This document shows, one piece after another, positions 16,262 to 22,298 of a DNA stretch of 54,190 nucleotides. Position numbers and translations under genes: made by a program. The notes below the pieces were generated by a model, which saw only the letters and a list, made by a program, of their open reading frames with translations, was not told where the DNA came from and ran no database searches. The stretch covers positions 1-54,190 of the IMG/VR virus record IMGVR_UViG_3300003267_000167; one strand, written 5' to 3'. Position 1 is the first letter of the stretch. Every line of letters begins with the position of its first letter. Source of the DNA: a virus.

Positions 16262-18019
16262 ATGCCGAACCATTCACAATCCGCATATGTTCACAAGGGC
16301 GCGCACATCGCCGCAACCGACCCGGAGACCACCTACGGCGGCACGTCGCTTTTGCAACCGGACGTAATTTGGATCAACACATCATCCGCGCCCTACCCTT
16401 GGAAAAAACGCAACGCCGGGAATACCGGCTGGGACGCGCTGAGCTTCAAAGGCCAGCTTGACGCCAACGGGCAAGTCCTTTCTGGCGTCGCTACGCCCGT
16501 GAGCGGGACCGACGCCGCGAATAAAACCTACGTGGACGGCGTAGCGGGCGCGGCCGCGCCCTTCGTGGACTCAACCGCCATCGTCAAGGGGTCGGGCGAC
16601 GCGACCAAACAGCTACGCTTTGAGGTGGACGGCTTCACGACCGGCACGACGCGCGTACTCACTGCGCCCGACTATAACGGGACGATAGCGACGCTCGCCG
16701 GGGCGGAGACCCTGACCAACAAAACGCTAGGCAGCACCATTGCCGTCACGGCCGCGATTAGCTTCACGGCCGGCGTTAAGCAGACCTTCGCGCCGGACGC
16801 GACGAACGCCGGGCTAAATGCCGGGAGCGTCGCCGGCAACCCGTCGTCATTGGCCAACGGTGACATTTGGTATGATTCAACCGCCAACGCATTAAAGGCG
16901 CGGATCAACGGATCAACCGTGAGCCTTGGCGCGGGCGGCGGCGGGTCGGGCACGGTCAATACGGGCGCATCCGGCAATATCGCCTATTATCCGAGCGCGG
17001 GCACGACGGTTGATGATGTACCCGGCTTTACGTCCGACGCCTCCGGCAACCTGACGGCGGCCGCGTCCGTGTCCACGTCGGGATCGCCGACGCTTTTGAC
17101 CGTCACGGGGCCGGCGCACACAACCCTTGCGGCCGGGACGGAAGCGCCGGACCTGCATTTCAATCTCGCCAGGACGGTGCAGTTTGCGACCGGGGCGCTA
17201 TCGCTGCAACGCGCCGTGCGATTCCGCGCGCCGACATGGGCTTTCGTCGGGGCGTCCACGCTATCGGACGCGATCAACGTGGACATTGACACGCCGACGC
17301 CGGGCACCAATGCGACCTTCACGCGCTCAACCGGCCTTCGGGTCAAAGGCAATAACAACGCCGATTGTTTGGTGTGGTTGGATCATAAAATTTCGAGCAC
17401 GGGCGAAGTGCTGGCGATGGGCCTTGTCGCCTCTAAGGTCGTCCGGTTTATTTCCAACGGAGGGACGATCAACAGCGTTATCAACGGCAGCGGGTCGGCG
17501 CTTTCATCGTCGGCGACGGACGGTTTTTTATGGTTGGGCGAATACTCCGGCACGGGCGCACCATCGGGCACGCCGACCAGCTACACGGGCGCGGAACCGC
17601 TCGTTATGCAGCGGGACAACATAAACGCGATCTATGACCTGTGGGCTTATTCAAATTCGGCCTGGCGATCCATCGGCGGCCAATTCAAACGGTATGACAC
17701 GACGAGCGGCAACGGCGCGCAGACGATAGACTTTAATTCGTCCGCTTCGGCGGTCGTCTCGCGCCAGTTTACCGCGTCGGGCGGCAACGCAACCCTGACG
17801 TTTTCCAACCCGCCGCGCGCCGGCAGTGTGGTCGTGATTATGATCGTTCAAGACGGCAGCGGGAGCCGCACGATCACATGGCCGGCGTCCGTCAAGTGGC
17901 AAGGCGGCAGTGGCAACGCGCCGACCCTCACCACGACGGCGGCCGCGAAAGACATCTTTTCGTTTTTGTATGACGGGACGAATTATTATGAGCTTTCGCG
18001 TCAGTTGAATGTGAGCTAG
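16262..18019 (+). CDS. distal tail fibre protein
   Basis: A 585-residue fibre. Near residues 62-90 is the phage-fibre unit FKGQLDANGQVLSGVATPVS followed by DAANKTYVD; residues about 185-215 hold 'NPSSLANGDIWYDSTANAL', frequent in phage tail fibres. The C-terminal 110 residues (ASGGNATLTFSNPPRAGS, TITWPASVKW, FSFLYDGTNYYELS) form a typical beta-rich tip domain. Gly, Ser, Thr and Ala dominate. It is the last gene of the tail operon and a terminator begins 42 bases after its stop. It is the likely host-range determinant. Confidence 0.85.
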   Translation: MPNHSQSAYVHKGAHIAATDPETTYGGTSLLQPDVIWINTSSAPYPWKKRNAGNTGWDALSFKGQLDANGQVLSGVATPVSGTDAANKTYVDGVAGAAAPFVDSTAIVKGSGDATKQLRFEVDGFTTGTTRVLTAPDYNGTIATLAGAETLTNKTLGSTIAVTAAISFTAGVKQTFAPDATNAGLNAGSVAGNPSSLANGDIWYDSTANALKARINGSTVSLGAGGGGSGTVNTGASGNIAYYPSAGTTVDDVPGFTSDASGNLTAAASVSTSGSPTLLTVTGPAHTTLAAGTEAPDLHFNLARTVQFATGALSLQRAVRFRAPTWAFVGASTLSDAINVDIDTPTPGTNATFTRSTGLRVKGNNNADCLVWLDHKISSTGEVLAMGLVASKVVRFISNGGTINSVINGSGSALSSSATDGFLWLGEYSGTGAPSGTPTSYTGAEPLVMQRDNINAIYDLWAYSNSAWRSIGGQFKRYDTTSGNGAQTIDFNSSASAVVSRQFTASGGNATLTFSNPPRAGSVVVIMIVQDGSGSRTITWPASVKWQGGSGNAPTLTTTAAAKDIFSFLYDGTNYYELSRQLNVS

Positions 18020-18060
18020 TATCATCTCACCCGCCAAGCGGACGGGGATTTGATGACGCA

Positions 18061-18102
18061 CGAAAGGCCGAAAGGGATGATAAGTCTCTTTCGGCCTTTT
18101 CG
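18061..18102 (+). terminator. intrinsic terminator ending the virion operon
   Basis: GAAAGGCCGAAAG and CTTTCGGCCTTTTC form a strong stem (AAAGGCCGAAAG 18063-18074 with CTTTCGGCCTTT 18088-18099) followed by TTTTCG, 42 bases after the fibre stop. The A-rich left flank would also let it work on the opposite strand. Confidence 0.85.
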
Positions 18103-18302
18103 CGTCTCCTTGTGAGACCGGGCTATCTTGGTTTGATACCCGGCGCGCATCTTAGCGCGTCGGCGGTCGGTCGGGGAGTAGAAATATTTTGGGAGGGCCG
18201 GTATACTCTCCGGCAATGTAGGCAAGCCTTAACGGGCTTCGCTTGGAACGAAAGGCCGGCGCGTTACTGAGAGGACGGTTGCGCGTCGGCCTTGTCTTTG
18301 TC
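18103..18302 (+). ncRNA. non-coding stretch with a possible small RNA (about 18213-18300)
   Basis: No gene is seen. A hairpin (CCGGGCTATC / GATACCCGG) lies at about 18119-18144. TATACT at 18202-18207 could be a -10 box (a -35 is only weak, TAGAAA at 18179-18184). About 45 bases downstream, GGCCGGCGCG (18254-18263) pairs with CGCGTCGGCC (18282-18291) followed by the T-rich TTGTCTTTGTCTT. This is the layout of a small transcript of about 80-90 bases ending at that hairpin, just upstream of the next promoter. Confidence 0.3.
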
Positions 18303-18332
18303 TTGACAGCCTTTCCCGCCTTGGCGTAGATT
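18303..18332 (+). promoter_or_regulatory. sigma70-like promoter for the 18.5-20.1 kb operon, with CCGCCTTGGCG box
   Basis: TTGACA (18303-18308), an 18-base spacer and TAGATT (18327-18332). The spacer ends with CCCGCCTTGGCG, the box shared with the promoters at 20928, 25851, 28517 and 41109. Confidence 0.65.
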
Positions 18333-18339
18333 GCCCGCC

Positions 18340-18497
18340 GCACGCAAACAAAATGCCAGGACGCGACTACCGAACGCCCTGGCGCGTCAATTTACCAGCG
18401 CGGCCACGCTGGCAGCATTGACCGGGCGATTTTCCTATCCGTTGCCCTGCCCGGTCAAGCTTTCAGCCGCCAAGCTTTCAGATGTAATGGAGGCAAC
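18340..18497 (+). promoter_or_regulatory. structured 5' leader of the membrane-protein operon
   Basis: About 155 bases between promoter and ATG hold three hairpins: GCCAGG/CCTGGC (18355-18360 with 18378-18383), CCAGCG/CGCTGG (18395-18400 with 18407-18412) and a perfect 10-bp TTGACCGGGC/GCCCGGTCAA (18418-18427 with 18449-18458). A tandem CAAGCTTTCAG follows, then AATGGAGGCAAC before ATG. No T-tract follows the third hairpin, so it is not a clear terminator. Confidence 0.45.
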
Positions 18498-19214
18498 ATG
18501 ACCAACGTGCAGAACGCATTTAAGCACAACCGGGCGCGGCAAAACGTTATCGTCGGCGGCGGGTTGATACTCGTTTGTATCACCCTTTTAAGCTGCGTCT
18601 CTTCGTTCATGATCTATCGGGAGGGCTTTTCAGATACGCCCTTCTTTATTCAAAATATCCTCAGTCTCTTCGCGGTCCTAGTGGTAGAAGGCGCGTTTAT
18701 TTGGCTGGTTTACGGCTTCACGCGCGCCTTTTCGAGCTTTATGGAGCGGATCATCAGCCTGGCCGGCATGGTCTTTTTGGTCTCCGTGATGCTCACCAAT
18801 ATCGTCACACATTTTATGATGGTGAAACATTTGGCGCTGTCCACGTTCCAACAGGCATGGCTGAGTTGGGGCGCGGTTTCCGTCTTTATCGGCGTCCTGA
18901 TTTTCGTCCTGTTAATCACGCTGGCGGATCCGGTTTCGCGGCTAATCCGGCTTGAGCTTCGCTACCAAGGCCGACAGCAAGAGACGATCATTCAGGCCAA
19001 GACGGAGGGCTTAAATTCCGAGCATGTGCAACTGGCGATGATCGAACGGGCAGAGATCGAAGCGAAGCAATTAGCGGATCGGATCGTTGGCGGTGAGACT
19101 CAACTTACGCCGCGAAAGCGCGTGCGAATGATTCAACAAGAGCCTTTGGAAAACTTTGATGCCGGCGACGGGGAGAAACCGAAGGGAAAAGGGCGCGGCC
19201 GGAGTTGGATTTAA
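18498..19214 (+). CDS. four-helix membrane protein of unknown function
   Basis: A 238-residue protein with four predicted membrane helices (residues about 18-39, 54-75, 84-106 and 124-143) and a cytosolic C-terminal half that is Gln/Glu/Arg-rich and ends in a basic tail (GKGRGRSW). It starts at ATG 18498 behind TGGAGGCAAC and is the first gene after a promoter and structured leader. Position after the tail operon is where lysis genes often lie, so a holin-like role is possible, but it is longer than typical holins. Unknown. Confidence 0.75.
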   Translation: MTNVQNAFKHNRARQNVIVGGGLILVCITLLSCVSSFMIYREGFSDTPFFIQNILSLFAVLVVEGAFIWLVYGFTRAFSSFMERIISLAGMVFLVSVMLTNIVTHFMMVKHLALSTFQQAWLSWGAVSVFIGVLIFVLLITLADPVSRLIRLELRYQGRQQETIIQAKTEGLNSEHVQLAMIERAEIEAKQLADRIVGGETQLTPRKRVRMIQQEPLENFDAGDGEKPKGKGRGRSWI

Positions 19215-19900
19215 TCCCCGACCCGGCCGAATATCAACCGACCGACGCCGACGAAGCATGGTTGAGCAAGCTCGAAAAAGAGCTTGCCGACCTTGGCGCG
19301 GTCAAAGACTTTGGGGGTAGTGATGTTTCTAGTAATTCTGGCCTTCGGCGGCCTGGCGCTGTGTTTGATGGTAGCATTCGGCCGCCAACGGAGGACATAG
19401 ACAATGGACCAAAACATGAAAGCGGAGATCATCCGAAAGACTCTGACGGGGATCATGGCGGGCTTGATTTCCCTTCTGATTCCGAAGCTTCTAGTGTAAC
19501 GCCGGGGCGTGTGGAACCGGATACACGCCTCAAATCAGAAGGCAAAAAACGACACGCGCAACCGGAGACACCAAGGCCGGAAGCGGCCGATGTGGAACCG
19601 GATACACGGACCAAAAAACGCAAGGCTGTGGAACCGGATACACATCGTCACAAGTCGAATAAACGCGGCGACTTGCGGCCGCCGACCATTCCGGGTCATA
19701 AATGGAAAGCGTCGGGCTATACCGGTTTTGAACTATACACCCGCAGAGCGTCAAAATCGGCGAGCGGCAAGCGATCATCCAAGGGCGATTATGTCGCCTA
19801 TTATTCACGTCAAGACATGGAGGATTTTATCAATGAAAGAAAAAAGACGGCCAACATTAGGCCAGCTAAGGGCGGCCGGCGTGGAACTGTGCGGCCTTGA
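19205..19900 (+). CDS. unknown basic protein with VEPDT repeats
   Basis: A 231-residue frame starting with TTG 19205 inside the end of the previous gene. The middle is charged and low in hydrophobics, with three copies of a VEPDT unit coded by the identical 17-base repeat TGTGGAACCGGATACAC. The C-terminal part (YTGFELYTRRASKSASGKR, then DYVAYYSRQDMEDFINERKK) looks like a small folded domain and is the most gene-like portion. The first 100 codons overlap two mini-ORFs with membrane segments in another frame, so the true gene may begin later. Family unknown. Confidence 0.5.
   Translation: MDLIPDPAEYQPTDADEAWLSKLEKELADLGAVKDFGGSDVSSNSGLRRPGAVFDGSIRPPTEDIDNGPKHESGDHPKDSDGDHGGLDFPSDSEASSVTPGRVEPDTRLKSEGKKRHAQPETPRPEAADVEPDTRTKKRKAVEPDTHRHKSNKRGDLRPPTIPGHKWKASGYTGFELYTRRASKSASGKRSSKGDYVAYYSRQDMEDFINERKKTANIRPAKGGRRGTVRP
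19323..19400 (+). CDS. mini-ORF: 25-residue membrane peptide (overlapping frame)
   Basis: ATG 19323 to TAG 19398-19400 encodes MFLVILAFGGLALCLMVAFG followed by RQRRT: a single hydrophobic helix with a positive C-terminus. It lies inside the frame of 19205-19900. The upstream ribosome site (GGGGGTAGTG) is weak. It resembles small phage membrane peptides by size only. Confidence 0.35.
   Translation: MFLVILAFGGLALCLMVAFGRQRRT
19404..19499 (+). CDS. mini-ORF: 31-residue membrane peptide (overlapping frame)
   Basis: ATG 19404 to TAA 19497-19499, in the same frame as the mini-ORF that ends 3 bases upstream. It encodes an N-terminal polar part (MDQNMKAEIIRKTLTG) and a hydrophobic end (IMAGLISLLIPKLLV). 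A good ribosome site (GGAGG, 9 bases before ATG) favours real translation. It lies inside the 19205-19900 frame; which frame is used is unresolved. Confidence 0.4.
   Translation: MDQNMKAEIIRKTLTGIMAGLISLLIPKLLV
19510..19643 (+). repeat. three direct copies of TGTGGAACCGGATACAC
   Basis: Perfect 17-base copies at 19510-19526, 19591-19607 and 19627-19643, spaced 81 and 36 bases (multiples of three). Each begins GTGT-like and ends ACAC, giving partial dyad symmetry. Partial copies (GATGTGGAAC) recur at about 19943 and 20034. Identity at all codon positions suggests recent duplication or selection on DNA, for example as protein-binding sites. Confidence 0.7.
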
Positions 19901-20090
19901 GTGCGCGTGGATTCGCGCCGAAGCGGGAAGGCAAGGCAAGGCCGATGTGGAACAAAAAGCATTAGAGTATATCCGGGCGGCGGACCTGACGCCCGAAATG
20001 GTCATAGAGCTACGGCGGGAAGTATTGCCGGCCGATGTGGAACCGGCCGCGCTTGTGGAACTGCCCGAAGTGGAACGTATGGCCGCGTGA
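19833..20090 (+). CDS. small unknown protein
   Basis: An 85-residue protein starting at ATG 19833 with GGAGG 9 bases upstream, overlapping the previous frame by 68 bases. It contains LGQLRAAGVELCGLECAWIR and a helix ending in ...LTPEMVIELRREV, then an acidic tail. It is the last + strand gene before the convergent terminator. Function unknown. Confidence 0.6.
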   Translation: MKEKRRPTLGQLRAAGVELCGLECAWIRAEAGRQGKADVEQKALEYIRAADLTPEMVIELRREVLPADVEPAALVELPEVERMAA

Positions 20091-20184
20091 GCCTTTCCCT
20101 GCCCTGCCAGACCCGCCCGGCCATTGACCGGCCTCCTGGCCAATCCTAGCTTCAAAGCGGGGCATTCTACACAACGCCGAAACA

Positions 20185-20220
20185 AAAAGGCCGACCGGAT
20201 TCAAACCCGGTCGGCCTTTT
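20185..20220. terminator. bidirectional terminator between convergent operons
   Basis: AAAAGGCCGACCGG (20185-20198) and CCGGTCGGCCTTTT (20207-20220) form a perfect 14-bp stem with an 8-base loop and T-tracts on both strands. It serves the + operon ending at 20090 and the minus-strand regulator ending at 20257. Confidence 0.9.
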
Positions 20221-20256
20221 GAGTGATTACGAAGGATATTGGCGCCATTGCAAACG

Positions 20257-20874
20257 CTATGCCGCCGCGTCCGGCTTGTCGCGCTTTTTCTTCGCCTTGG
20301 CCGTTTTCTTTCCGGCAACCTTGGCCGGTCGTTTCTTGCTCGCCTTCCCGTTCGCGCTGGCGGCCGTCGTGCCTTTCTTTCGCACGTCCTTATTTTGGCG
20401 AGCTTTGAAATCGTCAAAAAATTCCGCGCATTCGTCGCAGAGAGGACGGCCGCCGCGCTTTGTGGTTGCGTCTGTGGTGATGTCATTCGCGGCACATTCC
20501 GCGCACCGTGGTTTCGTCTTCCCTTGGGTAGCCGTCGCGCCTTTCTTTCGCGCGGCCTTTGAAGTTTGCGGGAAGTCGAACAGCACGCCCATAGGGGTAT
20601 CCGGGCCAAGGCCGAAGGCGTCACAGATTTTTTGCAGCGTCGCAAAATTCAATTGTTTCGGCGGTTCGCCCATTGGCGCGCCGGACTTATCGAGCCGTTG
20701 ATTGATGAAAAGCGGGATCGTTTGATCGCTTGAGGCAATGCCGAGAAACCGACCCAACCGGCTTGCATTGGTCACGGGCACGGTCAGCAGTTTGCCGCCT
20801 TCGTTAATCTCAACCGTCGCGCCTTTTTCCTCACACAATTCCTTGATGCGTAGTCCGATGATGTTTGGTTTCAT
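20257..20874 (-). CDS. XRE/Cro-type transcription regulator with zinc ribbon and histone-like tail
   Basis: The only clear minus-strand gene, 205 residues. Residues about 5-100 resemble a Cro/CI helix-turn-helix domain with a long insertion (RIKELCEEKG, then NASRLGRFLGI, and LNFATLQKICDAFGL, a typical fifth-helix sequence). Residues 124-149 hold two CxxC pairs (C124-C127, C146-C149), a zinc ribbon. Residues 165-205 are Lys/Ala-rich like a histone H1 tail. Divergent from the promoter at 20928, across a 53-base gap, it is the natural candidate to bind the CCGCCTTGGCGG box and act as the phage's master switch. Binding is inference. Confidence 0.75.
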   Translation of the reverse strand: MKPNIIGLRIKELCEEKGATVEINEGGKLLTVPVTNASRLGRFLGIASSDQTIPLFINQRLDKSGAPMGEPPKQLNFATLQKICDAFGLGPDTPMGVLFDFPQTSKAARKKGATATQGKTKPRCAECAANDITTDATTKRGGRPLCDECAEFFDDFKARQNKDVRKKGTTAASANGKASKKRPAKVAGKKTAKAKKKRDKPDAAA

Positions 20875-20884
20875 AGTGGCGCGC

Positions 20885-20913
20885 AGTGTACACGCCAGAG
20901 CGGGCGGACGCAA
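20885..20913 (-). promoter_or_regulatory. candidate promoter of the XRE regulator
   Basis: On the minus strand, TTGCGT (complement of 20908-20913), a 17-base spacer and TACACT (complement of 20885-20890), about 11 bases before the regulator's ATG. The resulting leader would be nearly leaderless. No clear ribosome site is seen upstream of the ATG. Confidence 0.45.
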
Positions 20914-20927
20914 CGCCAAAACGCAGC

Positions 20928-20956
20928 TTGACATATCTCCGCCTTGGCGGTATGGT
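20928..20956 (+). promoter_or_regulatory. early promoter with CCGCCTTGGCGG operator-like box
   Basis: TTGACA (20928-20933), a 17-base spacer and TATGGT (20951-20956). The inverted repeat CCGCC-TT-GGCGG fills spacer positions 20939-20950 and directly abuts the -10. The same arrangement, with near-identical leader, is found at 25851. Confidence 0.75.
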
Positions 20957-21009
20957 GCGTGCGCGACGCGGGGGAAGGCCGCGTACATTTCAATCATAGG
21001 AGACCTGAC

Positions 21010-21321
21010 ATGAGATACAACGTGCAATATAGCGACGAATTGCCAAGGGCGACGTTTGCCAATAGAGACCACCAACGCCTTTTGCGGTTTCTTAATTTCC
21101 ATCTCGTTAAGTGGGATATTGAGGATTACTTTTGGAAGGCGTCAGTGAGTGACGACGGGAGGCCAAGGTTTATCCTTTGGTCCCGTCCGGGCGTTAATTC
21201 GGATAGCTACGATATTCGGGAGATCATCGAGGCCGACAATCTCCGCCCGCTTTACTACGCGGCCATGTCCATCACGCGCCAGCATCGCGGCAACCGAAAG
21301 GAGATCAATCATGACGCATAA
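21010..21321 (+). CDS. unknown early protein
   Basis: A 103-residue protein, first gene after the operator-containing promoter. The start ATG 21010 follows AGGAGACCTGAC; the frame from 20944 is part of the promoter leader. The sequence has many aromatic and charged residues (DIEDYFWKASVSDDGRPRF, ILWSRPG) and ends beside an ATG of the next gene. First-position early phage genes often encode host-takeover or anti-defence proteins, but nothing specific is seen. Confidence 0.6.
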   Translation: MRYNVQYSDELPRATFANRDHQRLLRFLNFHLVKWDIEDYFWKASVSDDGRPRFILWSRPGVNSDSYDIREIIEADNLRPLYYAAMSITRQHRGNRKEINHDA

Positions 21322-21715
21322 GCAATGGCTGTCGAAAAATGACAAGGTTAGGGACGGCGAGCTAGTCGTCACATGCGAGCAAGTGCCCGAATATAAACGG
21401 CGCACATTCTCAATGGACGTATCATGGGAAATCTATCTTTGCCCATGCGGGCAAGAGGTCGTCACAGTTGGCGGAGGCGTCCACAATTGGAACTATCAAC
21501 GCGAATGGCAACCATCACCCGATTGGACCGACGCTGAGCGGCTTCGTGTAGTCGCCTTGATTGCGTCAAAGACCCTCCGCCCGCTTTGCTGGACGGACGC
21601 GGCCGCCGACGCGCTTGATGTGATTATTCAAGTGAGCATGCAACCGGCGAGCTTTCTTGAGACCATCCGCGCGAAGATCATGGCCGCAATGGAAAAGGGC
21701 GGCGCGCGGCAATAA
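21311..21715 (+). CDS. unknown early protein
   Basis: A 134-residue protein with ribosome site AAAGGAGATCAATC before ATG 21311, overlapping the previous gene by 11 bases. It contains one CPCG motif in a strand-rich region (WEIYLCPCGQEVVTVGGG), possibly half of a metal site, and a helical C-terminus. The family is unknown. Confidence 0.6.
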   Translation: MTHKQWLSKNDKVRDGELVVTCEQVPEYKRRTFSMDVSWEIYLCPCGQEVVTVGGGVHNWNYQREWQPSPDWTDAERLRVVALIASKTLRPLCWTDAAADALDVIIQVSMQPASFLETIRAKIMAAMEKGGARQ

Positions 21716-21722
21716 CCAACGC

Positions 21723-21745
21723 GGCCGGGCGGCCATCGTCCGGCC
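21723..21745 (+). promoter_or_regulatory. leader hairpin, first of two copies
   Basis: GGCCGGGCG (21723-21731) pairs with CGTCCGGCC (21737-21745), nine pairs with one G-U and a 5-base loop, 22 bases before ATG 21768. The same stem and following TTCACC...TTAGGAG recur at 26325-26347. Confidence 0.6.
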
Positions 21746-21767
21746 TTCACCTATTAGGAGGCCAAAC

Positions 21768-22298
21768 ATGAAAGAAAGACTAAGGAAGATTTACGAACTA
21801 GCAACGCGCGGCGTAGGAGGCGAGCGTGAGAACGCTCAACGATTACTTGAGCGGCTTTTGGCGGAGCACAACTTAACTATTGAAGACCTGGCCGGCGACG
21901 AAAAGAAGCTTTATTACTTCCGATATTCAGAGGGATGGGAAAAGAAGTTAATACTTCAGATTGTGGCCAAGGTAACAAACGTAAGCACTATTGAACCTTG
22001 GGTGCGTAAGGGCTGGCGAAAAGCGCGCGGCTTTGAACTGACGGCGGCGGAGTTTGCGGAGTGCCAACTACTGCTTGAAGAGTACCGCAAGGCATACCGG
22101 AAAGAGTTGGAACGCCTTTTCAGTGCATTCGTTCAACGTAACCGGATTTTTGGGGATGGCAAGGCCGACGAATCCAACACGACGCCGGAGCAATGGGCGG
22201 AGCTTGAGAAAGTCCTAGCGATGGCGCGCAGCCTTGATGTGGTCCCGATACCGCGCAAGCGCCTTGTAGAAGGCATATCAGAGGGGGTAGAGATATGA
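21768..22298 (+). CDS. DUF2786-like protein
   Basis: A 176-residue protein whose N-terminus matches the DUF2786 pattern: KIYELATRGVGGERENAQ, then LLERLLAEHNLTIEDL. Proteins with this helix-rich domain are common in phages and mobile elements, and their function is unknown. Residues 50-130 continue with a second helical domain (WEKKLILQIVAKV, ECQLLLEEYRKAYRKELE). It starts behind TTAGGAGGCCAAAC and overlaps the helicase start by 4 bases, which suggests a joint role with it. Confidence 0.65.
   Translation: MKERLRKIYELATRGVGGERENAQRLLERLLAEHNLTIEDLAGDEKKLYYFRYSEGWEKKLILQIVAKVTNVSTIEPWVRKGWRKARGFELTAAEFAECQLLLEEYRKAYRKELERLFSAFVQRNRIFGDGKADESNTTPEQWAELEKVLAMARSLDVVPIPRKRLVEGISEGVEI

Noticed and set aside
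19509-20090. Alternative + frame with repeated MWNRIH units
   Set aside because: The repeats are the other-frame reading of the 17-bp DNA repeat; the frame competes with 19205-19900 and only its 3' end (from ATG 19833) has a good ribosome site.
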